From positions 6,625,001-6,689,000 of the forward strand of contig NZ_CP108518.1 in assembly GCF_035989885.1 (NCBI RefSeq): a stretch of DNA of 64,000 nucleotides, written 5' to 3'. Position 1 is the stretch's first letter. Each line of letters starts with the position of its first letter. Positions 1 to 7,177 of this stretch are shown piece after piece. The position numbers and the translations under genes were made by a program. The notes under the pieces are model-generated. The model did not search any database, was not told the origin of the DNA, and saw nothing but the letters and a program-made list of their open reading frames with translations. Source of the DNA: Streptomyces sp. NBC_01232. GTDB taxonomy: Bacteria > Actinomycetota > Actinomycetes > Streptomycetales > Streptomycetaceae.

Positions 1-83
1 CCCCGCCGGGCCCGGGCGTGCACGGCATGTCCGGGCACAACGCCGCGAAGGCGGTCTGGCGGCACCTGCGAAAGGGCTCCTGA
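1..83 (+). CDS. C-terminal end of an FAD-dependent (phytoene-desaturase-type) oxidoreductase, partial
   Basis: Only the last 26 codons are inside the window; the reading frame enters from the left and stops with TGA at 81-83. The tail contains GVHGMSGHNAAKAV, which resembles the C-terminal FAD-binding segment (GxGxHGMxGxNAA) of NAD(P)/FAD-dependent oxidoreductases of the phytoene desaturase/CrtI superfamily. In that family this segment closes over the flavin. The stop codon overlaps the ATG of the macrodomain gene (TGATG), so the two genes are probably co-translated. The substrate cannot be inferred from this fragment. Confidence 0.55.
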   Translation, partial: PPGPGVHGMSGHNAAKAVWRHLRKGS

Positions 84-601
84 TGGTCCGTATCACCCTG
101 GTCCGCGGCGACATCACCGCGGAGAAGGCCGACGCCATCGTCAACGCGGCCAACTCCTCGCTGCTCGGCGGCGGCGGGGTCGACGGCGCCATCCACCGGC
201 GCGGCGGGCCGGAGATCCTCGCGGCCTGCGAGGACCTGCGCCGCTCGCACTACGGCAAGGGGCTGGCGACGGGCCGGGCCGTCGCCACCACGGCCGGGCG
301 GCTCGCCGCCGGGCACGTCATCCACACGGTGGGCCCGGTCTTCTCGCGCGACGAGGACCGCTCCGAGCTGCTGGCCTCCTGCTACCGCGAATCGCTGCGG
401 GTTGCCGACGGGCTGGGAGCCCGCACGGTCGCCTTCCCGGCCATCTCCACCGGAATCTACGGCTGGCCGATGGACGACGGGGCGCGGATCGCGGTGGAGA
501 CGGTGCGCGGCGCCCGGACCGAGGTGCAGGAGGTGCGGTTCGTGCTCTACGACGCGGCCGCCTTCGAGGTATTCGAGGCGGCGGTGGCCGCCGCCGGCTG
601 A
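83..601 (+). CDS. Macrodomain protein, O-acetyl-ADP-ribose deacetylase type
   Basis: This 172-residue protein is a single macrodomain of the YmdB/MacroD class. Near the N-terminus VNAANSSLLGGGGVDGAI holds the conserved Asn-Ala-Asn and the glycine-rich substrate loop with catalytic Asp. Later, TGIYGWP matches the loop that grips the distal ribose and phosphates. Family members hydrolyse O-acetyl-ADP-ribose or mono-ADP-ribose esters in the cytosol. The length equals a stand-alone macrodomain and no extra domain is present. The ATG overlaps the stop of the preceding oxidoreductase, so it is probably the distal gene of that operon. The opposite-strand Lrp gene ends 19 nt downstream, a convergent arrangement. 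Confidence 0.88.
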   Translation: MVRITLVRGDITAEKADAIVNAANSSLLGGGGVDGAIHRRGGPEILAACEDLRRSHYGKGLATGRAVATTAGRLAAGHVIHTVGPVFSRDEDRSELLASCYRESLRVADGLGARTVAFPAISTGIYGWPMDDGARIAVETVRGARTEVQEVRFVLYDAAAFEVFEAAVAAAG

Positions 602-620
602 GGCGCACCCCGGGGATCCG

Positions 621-1106
621 TCAGCGCGCGGAGCGTCCCGCCGCGCCCGGCGCGGGCCGGGGGTAGGTCCGGGACTGCTTGACGCTGCCGAACGCGAAGC
701 TCGATTCGATCGAGGCGATCCCGGGGATGGCGTGGATCCGGTGGCGCACCAGGGACTCGTAGGCCTCCAGGTCCTCGATGACGACGCGGAGCAGGTAGTC
801 GCTGCTGCCCGCCATCAGGTAGCAGTCCTGGATGTGCTCGATGACGGCGACGTGCTCCTCGAACAGCCGCACCGCTTCCGCCGTGTGGCGTTCCAGGCGG
901 ATCCGGACGAAGACGGTGACCGGAAGCCCGAAGGCGACCTGGTCCACCATGGCCGTGTAGCCGCGGATCAGGCCCGCCTCCTCCAGCCGTCGTACCCGGC
1001 GCAGACAGGGCGACGGGGACAGCCGGACACGGTCGGCGAGGTCCTGGTTGGACAGGCGGCCGTCGGCCTGCAACTCCCTGATGATCTGCAGATCGACTGC
1101 GTCCAT
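621..1106 (-). CDS. Lrp/AsnC family transcriptional regulator
   Basis: The 161-residue protein has the standard Lrp layout: an N-terminal AsnC-type helix-turn-helix (about residues 2-60, starting MDAVDLQIIRELQADGRLSNQDLADRV in composition, recognition helix SPSPCLRRVRRLEEAG) and a C-terminal RAM ligand-binding domain. ATG at 1106 is chosen because AAGGAG lies five nt upstream and the family fold begins right there, although the frame stays open far upstream. It diverges from a DMT exporter and an aminotransferase, a common arrangement in which an Lrp-type protein senses an amino acid and controls its export or catabolism. A perfect 13-bp dyad lies 12 nt upstream of the start. The effector is unknown. 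Confidence 0.92.
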   Translation of the reverse strand: MDAVDLQIIRELQADGRLSNQDLADRVRLSPSPCLRRVRRLEEAGLIRGYTAMVDQVAFGLPVTVFVRIRLERHTAEAVRLFEEHVAVIEHIQDCYLMAGSSDYLLRVVIEDLEAYESLVRHRIHAIPGIASIESSFAFGSVKQSRTYPRPAPGAAGRSAR

Positions 1107-1117
1107 GGTCACTCCTT

Positions 1118-1171
1118 GGCAGATTCTGCCCCAAACGTATGTCCGAGAGGCAGAACTGGCAATCGGCTGCC
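1118..1171. promoter_or_regulatory. Putative operator for the divergent Lrp-type regulator
   Basis: The region between the divergent lrp-type and DMT genes contains GGCAGATTCTGCC at 1118-1130, a perfect dyad with 6-bp arms. It is followed by half-site-like GGCAGAA at 1149-1155 and GGCTGCC at 1165-1171. Lrp/AsnC proteins typically bind phased 13-15-bp dyads in such intergenic regions. The spacing (about 30 nt, then 16 nt) is roughly helical. Assignment to this regulator is inferred from position only. Confidence 0.45.
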
Positions 1172-1241
1172 CCGGCCCAAGCCCTAGCGTTGCCCTCGCA
1201 CGGACCGGATCGGTCCGGGTCTCAGAGGCTGGAGCACTTCC

Positions 1242-2219
1242 TTGGTCGCGACGAACACCACCCGGGCGACCCTGCCTCCCGATGCGGCGGGCCCGCGGGC
1301 CGGACACCCCGGCCGGCGCGGGCTCTCCCCACAGACCGAGGGCATGCTGGCCCTGCTGGTCACCGTGTCGATCTGGGCGGCCTTCGCGCTCAGCGCCCGG
1401 GCCCTGGCCGGTTCCTCGCTGCTTCCCGCCGACGCCGCCCTGCTGCGGTTCGGTGTCCCCCTGGTCGTCCTGTTCCCCGCCCTGTGGCGGCGCCGTCGCG
1501 CCATCGCCGCCGTGCGGCCCGGACCCGCCGTGAAGATCGTCTGCGGTGCGGGGGTGCCCTTCTTCCTGGCCGCGATGCACGGCGGCGCCCTGACCTCCGC
1601 CGCCTTCGTCGGCTCCATCGTCCCCGGCATGGTCCCGCTCTTCGTCTCCGCGATCATGATCCGTCGCGGCCACGGCCTCCCCCGCGGGACGCAGACGGCA
1701 GGGCTCGCCCTGATCGCGGCCGGAGTGATCGCCCTCGTCTGGCGCTACGTCGTACCGGTCGACACGGACGTACTCGCCGGCGCCGGCACGCTCCTCGTGG
1801 CCAGCGGGCTGTGGGCCCTCTACACGGTGGGACTGCGCGAGGTGGACCTCGATCCCGTCGGATCGATCGGCCTGCTCTGCCTGCCCTCCTTCGCGGTGAT
1901 CGGCGTCCTGGTCCTCACCGGGGTGCTCCCGACCGGCATCGCGCACGCGGCGGGCAGCGACATCGCGCTGTTCCTCGTCGTACAGGGACTGGGCGTCGGA
2001 CTGTGCGCGGGCCTCCTGTACGCCTTCGCCATCCGCCGGCTCGGCGCCGAGCGCAGCGCCGTCGTCGGCAGCCTGAGCCCCGTCGCCGTCGTCCTGCTCG
2101 CCATTCCGCTGCTCGGCGAGACCCCGACCCTCGCCGTGCTCGTCGGCGTACCCCTCATCACCGCCGGCGTCGTCCTCGCCAACCGCCGCCCACGACCCAA
2201 GGTTCCCGCAGATGCTTGA
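1242..2219 (+). CDS. EamA/DMT-family drug/metabolite transporter
   Basis: The 325-residue protein is a ten-segment inner-membrane transporter made of two repeated EamA domains (about residues 35-165 and 175-315). Hydrophobic segments such as ALLVTVSIWAAFALSARAL and TPTLAVLVGVPLITAGVVL are evenly spaced, and the second repeat ends in the usual GExPT-containing loop (LLGETPTLA). DMT proteins export amino acids, metabolites or drugs by proton antiport. The TTG start at 1242 has GGAG seven nt upstream. The gene overlaps the following aminotransferase by 8 bp and diverges from an Lrp-type regulator. An amino-acid export role is therefore likely but not proven. Confidence 0.88.
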   Translation: MVATNTTRATLPPDAAGPRAGHPGRRGLSPQTEGMLALLVTVSIWAAFALSARALAGSSLLPADAALLRFGVPLVVLFPALWRRRRAIAAVRPGPAVKIVCGAGVPFFLAAMHGGALTSAAFVGSIVPGMVPLFVSAIMIRRGHGLPRGTQTAGLALIAAGVIALVWRYVVPVDTDVLAGAGTLLVASGLWALYTVGLREVDLDPVGSIGLLCLPSFAVIGVLVLTGVLPTGIAHAAGSDIALFLVVQGLGVGLCAGLLYAFAIRRLGAERSAVVGSLSPVAVVLLAIPLLGETPTLAVLVGVPLITAGVVLANRRPRPKVPADA

Positions 2220-3486
2220 GCTCCTCCCCACGCCGCCCACCGACCCGCTGTGGGACCTCACCTACGAGTTCGGCAGCGACGAGCGGCCCGAACGTCTGAA
2301 CCTCGTCCTCGGCGTCTACCGGGACCAGAGCGGAACCACGCCCGTCATGACGGCCGTGCGCGAGGCCGAGATCCGCCTGGCGGAGCGCTCCGCCTCCAAG
2401 GAGTACCGCGGGCTCTCCGGCAACGCCGCCTTCAACCGCTCCCTGCTGGAGCTGGTCCTGGGCCCGGGCGGGCCGACCGACCGCGCCGCGGCCGTCCAGA
2501 CCGTCGCCGGGTCCGGCGCGCTGCGGCTGCTGGCCGATCTGATCTGCCGGACCCGCCCGGGCGCCACGGTGTGGATCAGCGACCCGGCCTACGTCAACCA
2601 CCGGCCCATCCTGGAGGCCGCCGGACTGCGCGTGCGCACCTACGGCTGGCGCGACGCCGAGGGCGGCTTCGACACGGCCGGAGTGCTGCGGGAGCTGCGG
2701 GAAGCGCAGCGGGACGACGTCGTCCTGCTCCAGGGCTGCTGCCACAACCCCACGGGTGTGGACCCGCTGCTCGACGACTGGGAGGCGCTCGCCGAGTCGG
2801 CCGTCCGCGGCGGCTGGGTGCCCTTCGTGGACCTCGCCTACCACGGGCTCGGCGACGGCCTGGAGTCCGACCTGCTGCCCACGCGGATGATGGCGGCCCG
2901 GGTGCCGGAAATGCTGATCGCGGTCAGCTGCTCGAAGAACTTCGGCCTCTACAGCGACCGCGTCGGCTGCGCCATCGTGCTGGGCGCCTCGGACCGGGCC
3001 GTCCGGCACGCCGAGACCGCCCTGCAGAACGCCGCCCGGACCCTGTACTCGATGCCGCCCGAGCACGGCGCGGCCGTCGTGACCACGATCCTGCAGGACG
3101 AGGGGCTGCGCGCCGCCTGGCGGGTGGAGCTGGACGTCATGCGGGGCCGGATCATGGACAACCGGGCCGACCTGGTCGCGCACCTGAGCGCGCTCGGCTG
3201 CGCGGAGCAGGCGCGCTCGCTCGCCCGGCAGAAGGGCATGTTCTCGATGCTGCCGCTGGACGCCTCCCAGATGCTCCGGCTGCGCAGGCAGTACGCCATC
3301 TACGGCACGACCTCGGGGCGGATCAACATCGCGGGCATCCCCGCGCACCGGATTCCCTGCCTCGCGCGGGGCATCGCGGGCGTCCTCGGCGCGGGCAGCG
3401 CGGGTGAGGCGGCCGACGCGCTCCGGACGCTCCCGCGGCAGCAGTCCGGACCGGCCACGGCCGGCGCCGTGCAGTCCCAGGGGTAG
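2212..3486 (+). CDS. Class I aminotransferase (aspartate/aromatic type)
   Basis: This 424-residue PLP enzyme belongs to the AspC/TyrB branch of class I aminotransferases. Visible signatures are LNLVLGVYRD near the N-terminus, the cofactor-contacting CCHNPTGVDP loop, DLAYHGLGDG, and SCSKNFGLYSDRVG, whose lysine forms the Schiff base with PLP. The C-terminal domain carries the substrate-carboxylate arginine region (SGRINIAGI). It interconverts an amino acid (aspartate or an aromatic residue) and its 2-oxo acid in the cytosol. The start overlaps the upstream DMT transporter by 8 bp, so the two are translationally coupled. Together with the divergent Lrp regulator they look like a small amino-acid homeostasis unit. 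Confidence 0.9.
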   Translation: MLELLPTPPTDPLWDLTYEFGSDERPERLNLVLGVYRDQSGTTPVMTAVREAEIRLAERSASKEYRGLSGNAAFNRSLLELVLGPGGPTDRAAAVQTVAGSGALRLLADLICRTRPGATVWISDPAYVNHRPILEAAGLRVRTYGWRDAEGGFDTAGVLRELREAQRDDVVLLQGCCHNPTGVDPLLDDWEALAESAVRGGWVPFVDLAYHGLGDGLESDLLPTRMMAARVPEMLIAVSCSKNFGLYSDRVGCAIVLGASDRAVRHAETALQNAARTLYSMPPEHGAAVVTTILQDEGLRAAWRVELDVMRGRIMDNRADLVAHLSALGCAEQARSLARQKGMFSMLPLDASQMLRLRRQYAIYGTTSGRINIAGIPAHRIPCLARGIAGVLGAGSAGEAADALRTLPRQQSGPATAGAVQSQG

Positions 3487-3826
3487 CAGCGCGGCAGGAA
3501 GCGGGGGAGCCGGAGCGGTAGCGGTCGCACGGGCCGGGCCGCGCCGGCCCCGGACATGACAGTCCCCGGCAGTCCGTCGTTGCCATGAGCCATCCGCCGT
3601 CGCCGATGGCTCCCGTGGTCGACAAGTGCTGCCGGGGGCCTGGCCAGAGCCTGGACAAGGGTCACGCGGGCCTGAGGACGTCTCCAGAGGGAGGTGCGGC
3701 TCTTTCCGGTTATCCGGTGTATAGATGAGTTTCCTCCCAATTTGCCCTCAGTCAAGGCTTTCTGGAGACGTACTCTGTAAAGAAATCCGCGTCGCGCCCG
3801 GCAGGAGCCCGACGAAAGGTGCTGCC
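3487..3826. other. Intergenic region with two hairpins
   Basis: There is no gene in this 340-bp gap. GGGCCGG at 3531-3537 pairs with CCGGCCC at 3544-3550, and GAGCCATC at 3587-3594 pairs with GATGGCTC at 3605-3612. Either could stop transcription from the aminotransferase, though neither is followed by a T-run. From about 3700 the DNA becomes relatively AT-rich (TGTATAGATGAG, CAATTTGCCC, TCTGTAAAGAAA), probably the promoter of the sulfite-oxidase-like gene. I cannot assign -35 and -10 boxes with confidence. Confidence 0.4.
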
Positions 3827-4936
3827 ATGACCGCATGGCCCGTCCCACACGATTTCCGAGGGCCCGGAGCCACCGTCTGGACGCCCGAAACGGTCACCGC
3901 CGACCCCTACAACGCCCAGACGCCGTGGGCCGCCCTGGCCGAACCCGTCACCCCCGTGGGGGCCTTCTTCGTACGCGACCACTTCGGCGTCCCACGGACC
4001 GCGCCCGGCGACTGGCGGCTGCGGATCGGCGGCACCGCGGCCGCCGCCCCCTTCGCCATCGGCTACGAAGAACTGCTCACGATGGAGCACCGGGAACTGG
4101 ACGTCGTCGTGGAGTGCGCGGGCAACGGCCGGGGCCTGATGGCACCCCGCCCGCCCGGCCTTCCGTGGAGCCAGCAGGCGGTGGGCTGCGCGCACTTCGC
4201 CGGGGTGCCCTTCCGTGCCCTCGCCGGACGGGCCCTGATCGGCCCGGCGGCCGTGGAGGTCGTCTTCACCGGAGCCGACTCCGGCCCCGTGCGCGGCCGC
4301 CGGACGGCCTTCGAGCGCAGTATCCCGCTCGCCGTCGCCCTCCACCCGGACACCCTCCTCGTCACCCGCATGAACGGCGAGCCGCTCGCCCCCGAGCACG
4401 GGGCGCCGGTCCGGCTGGTGGTCCCCGGGCGCTACGCCGTCGCCGACGTGAAGTGGCTGGTAGGGGCACGGGCCGTCACCCGGCCGTTCACCGGCGTCTT
4501 CCAGACCGAGCAGTACAGCTACGTGGCCTCGCGCGGCACCCCGGACGGGCCGGTGGCCGCCGTGCGGGTCAAGTCGCTCATCACCGAGCCCGAACCGGAC
4601 ACGGCCGTACGCCGCGGCCACGAGACGCTCGTCCGCGGCCGGGCCTGGTCGGGCGGCGGTGTGCCGCTGCTGGGCGTCGGGGTGCGCGCCGAGTACGAGG
4701 AGGAGGACGACAGCCACCACGAGCGCGGCTGGCACGAGGCCGTCCTGGAACCGGCCCCCGGCCCCTACGGCTGGAGCGCCTGGTCGTACCGGTGGACGCC
4801 GCAGCGGCCCGGCCCGTACCGGCTGCTGTCCCGTGCCACCGACGCCCACGGCGACGTACAGCCGGCCACGGCCCCGTGGAACGCCGGCGGCTACGGCTGC
4901 AACCCCGTGGCCTCCGTCGACGTGGTGGTCGTATGA
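3827..4936 (+). CDS. Sulfite oxidase-like molybdopterin oxidoreductase
   Basis: This 369-residue protein has the oxidoreductase molybdopterin domain (about residues 45-235) followed by a Mo-co dimerisation domain (about 245-369). The motif VVVECAGNGRG carries Cys97, which matches the conserved cysteine that ligates molybdenum in sulfite oxidases. HFGVP near residue 52 and VKWL are also typical. No haem b5 domain, signal peptide or Tat motif is seen, so it is probably cytosolic, with sulfite or another oxo-acceptor as substrate. An in-frame upstream ATG at 3725 would add 34 unrelated residues; I chose 3827 because the conserved fold and a GAAAGG ribosome site begin there. Electron acceptor and physiological substrate are unknown. 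Confidence 0.85.
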   Translation: MTAWPVPHDFRGPGATVWTPETVTADPYNAQTPWAALAEPVTPVGAFFVRDHFGVPRTAPGDWRLRIGGTAAAAPFAIGYEELLTMEHRELDVVVECAGNGRGLMAPRPPGLPWSQQAVGCAHFAGVPFRALAGRALIGPAAVEVVFTGADSGPVRGRRTAFERSIPLAVALHPDTLLVTRMNGEPLAPEHGAPVRLVVPGRYAVADVKWLVGARAVTRPFTGVFQTEQYSYVASRGTPDGPVAAVRVKSLITEPEPDTAVRRGHETLVRGRAWSGGGVPLLGVGVRAEYEEEDDSHHERGWHEAVLEPAPGPYGWSAWSYRWTPQRPGPYRLLSRATDAHGDVQPATAPWNAGGYGCNPVASVDVVVV

Positions 4937-5039
4937 ACCCTCCCCGCCACGCGCGGCGCCCGCAGGTCCCCTCCCGGCGGCCGGGCCGCCGACCGCCGGG
5001 ACCGGCGGCCGACACAGAGCCCCGAGTCCATGCCTCGGA

Positions 5040-5045
5040 TAGGGT
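5040..5045 (+). promoter_or_regulatory. Candidate -10 element (TAGGGT) of the PAS/GAF/SpoIIE phosphatase gene
   Basis: TAGGGT fits the streptomycete TANNNT -10 pattern and lies 41 nt before the TTG start at 5087. No convincing -35 hexamer is visible. The same hexamer appears before several other genes in this window. Confidence 0.35.
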
Positions 5046-5086
5046 GAATCGGTAGGAATCAGGCCCCCCGGGGTGAGGTCGGTGCG

Positions 5087-7153
5087 TTGGACACTTACCA
5101 GTCGACGAGCGAGGTGCCCGATCCGCCGGCGGCGGCTGTCGGGTACGCGGGCGTACTCCGCGAGCTGCTGCCGATCGCGCTGTGGCGGGAGGACGCCGAC
5201 GGGCGCATCGTGGAGTGGTCGCTGGCCGCCCAGGACCTCCTCGGGCACCGCCCCGAGGACATCATCGGCCTGCCCGGCGCCGCCGTACTCGTGCCTGAGG
5301 CCAACCACGAGCTCGCCGAGCAGCTGACCCGCCGCGTCCAGTCCGGCGAGACCGTCGTCGGCACCCTGCCCGTGCGCCACCGCGACGGCCACCGCGTCCC
5401 GATGGAGATGTGGATCGTCCCCGCCGTCGACCCGCAGGGCCGGATGGGGGCGCTGCTCATCGCCGTGGAGACCTCCGAGGTGCTCCACATGCGGGACTCC
5501 CTCGCCGCCCTCCAGAGCCTGTTCACCCAGTCGCCCATCGGCCTCGCCACCCTCGGCACCGACCTGCGCTTCCTGCGCGTCAACGACGCCCTGGCCCGGA
5601 TGAACGGCGTCTCCGCCGCCGAGCACCTCGGCAAACGGCTCACCGAGGTGGTGCCCGGCGTCAACGCCGTCGCACTGGAGGCCACGATGCGGCAGGTCCT
5701 CGACCGGGGCACCGCCGTCGTCGACGTCCGCCGCACCGGCCGCACGCCCGCCGACCCCGAGAACGACCGGACCTGGTCCTGCTCCTACGCCCCACTGCTG
5801 GACGGCTCCGGCCGGGCGCTCGGCGTGATCGCCTCGCTCATCGACATCACCGAGGGCCAGCAGGCCCAGGCCGACGCCGAACGGGCCCGCCACCGGTTCG
5901 CCCTGCTCGCCGAGGCGGGCACCCGCATCGGCACGACCCTGGACCTCCACCAGACCGCCCAGGAGATCGTGGACGTCCTGGTCCCGCAGCTCGCGGACTC
6001 GGCCGACGTACAGCTGCTGGAAGCCGTCCTGGGCCCCGACGAGGGCCCGGTCCCCGCCGCCTCCACCCGCGGTGTCCTGCGCCGCCTGGCGGCCCATTTT
6101 CCCGACCCGACGGCCCCCACCGCGAAACTCGCCGCCGGCCAGACCTTCCAGATCCCCACGGGCACCACCTACGAGCAGGTCATCTCCGAAGGCCGGCCGA
6201 TGAACCTCTACCTGTCCGACATCCCGGCCCTGATCACCTCCCCGCGGGCCGAGGCACTGCGCACCTACCTCGCCACCCTGGGCTCGGCCCGGCTCGTCCC
6301 GCTGGTCGCCCGAGGCACGGTGCTGGGCGCGGTAGCCGTGACGCGCACGCGCGAACGCGAGCCCTTCGACGAGGAGGACTGCGTCCTCGTCGACGAACTG
6401 GTCGCCCGCGCGGCCCTCAACATCGACAACGCCCGGATGTACACCCTGCAGCGCCAGGCGGCCCTGACCCTCCAGCGCAGCCTCACCAACAGCGCGCTGC
6501 CCGAGGTCCCGGGCCTCGAACTCACCGGGCGCTACCTGCCCGCCAGCGACCACGACGTCGGCGGGGACTGGTACGACGCCATCCCGCTGCCCGGCGGCCG
6601 GACCGGGCTGGTCATCGGGGACGTCATGGGCCACGGGGTCCACGCCGCGGCCGTCATGGGGCAGCTGCGGACAGCCGTACGGACCCTCGCGCGCCACGAC
6701 GTACCGCCGGCACAGCTGCTGCGCTCCCTCGACGCCGTCGTGGCCGACCTGGGCGAGGACGAGATGGCCACCTGCGTGTACGCCGTCCACGACGCGGCGT
6801 CAGGCGTGTGCGCGGTCGCCCGCGCCGGCCACCCGCCGCCCGCCGTGGTCGCCACCGACGGCAGCATCACCTTCCTCGACGGCCCGCCCGGAACCCCGCT
6901 GGGCGCGGGCGGACAGGACTTCCGCACCGAGGAGGTACGGCTGCCCCCGGGAAGCCTGCTCGTGCTCTACACCGACGGCCTCATCGAGGCCCGGGACCGC
7001 GACCTCGACCAGGGGATGGCCCAGCTGGCAGGAGCCCTGCGCCGGGTGGAGCAGCCCCTGGGGCGGCTGTGCGACGGGATCCTGCGGGCGCTCCTGCCGT
7101 GCGCCCAGCAGGACGACGTGGCGGTACTGCTGGCCCGCGCCCGGCAGACGTGA
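5087..7153 (+). CDS. PAS-PAS-GAF-SpoIIE (PP2C-type) serine phosphatase
   Basis: The 688-residue protein has two PAS folds (about residues 25-130 and 142-258), a GAF domain (about 270-455) and a C-terminal SpoIIE/RsbU-type PP2C phosphatase. The phosphatase starts at the invariant DVGGDWYD, followed by VIGDVMGHGVHAA, whose aspartates bind Mn/Mg, and ends with VLYTDGLIEARD. Such proteins dephosphorylate anti-anti-sigma factors in partner-switching pathways that control alternative sigma factors. There is no transmembrane segment, so the input is cytosolic, possibly redox, light or a small molecule. TTG at 5087 is preceded by GTGAGG. It converges on a second SpoIIE protein with a 24-bp gap; no anti-sigma or STAS gene is adjacent. 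Confidence 0.9.
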   Translation: MDTYQSTSEVPDPPAAAVGYAGVLRELLPIALWREDADGRIVEWSLAAQDLLGHRPEDIIGLPGAAVLVPEANHELAEQLTRRVQSGETVVGTLPVRHRDGHRVPMEMWIVPAVDPQGRMGALLIAVETSEVLHMRDSLAALQSLFTQSPIGLATLGTDLRFLRVNDALARMNGVSAAEHLGKRLTEVVPGVNAVALEATMRQVLDRGTAVVDVRRTGRTPADPENDRTWSCSYAPLLDGSGRALGVIASLIDITEGQQAQADAERARHRFALLAEAGTRIGTTLDLHQTAQEIVDVLVPQLADSADVQLLEAVLGPDEGPVPAASTRGVLRRLAAHFPDPTAPTAKLAAGQTFQIPTGTTYEQVISEGRPMNLYLSDIPALITSPRAEALRTYLATLGSARLVPLVARGTVLGAVAVTRTREREPFDEEDCVLVDELVARAALNIDNARMYTLQRQAALTLQRSLTNSALPEVPGLELTGRYLPASDHDVGGDWYDAIPLPGGRTGLVIGDVMGHGVHAAAVMGQLRTAVRTLARHDVPPAQLLRSLDAVVADLGEDEMATCVYAVHDAASGVCAVARAGHPPPAVVATDGSITFLDGPPGTPLGAGGQDFRTEEVRLPPGSLLVLYTDGLIEARDRDLDQGMAQLAGALRRVEQPLGRLCDGILRALLPCAQQDDVAVLLARARQT

Positions 7154-7177
7154 CCGCGGGCCGACCTGCGGACCGGC

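Noticed and set aside
3752..6790. Open frame of 1012 codons on the minus strand
   Set aside because: It is opposite the molybdoenzyme and SpoIIE genes; the composition (Gly, Val, Asp, His) and lack of any domain mark it as a shadow.
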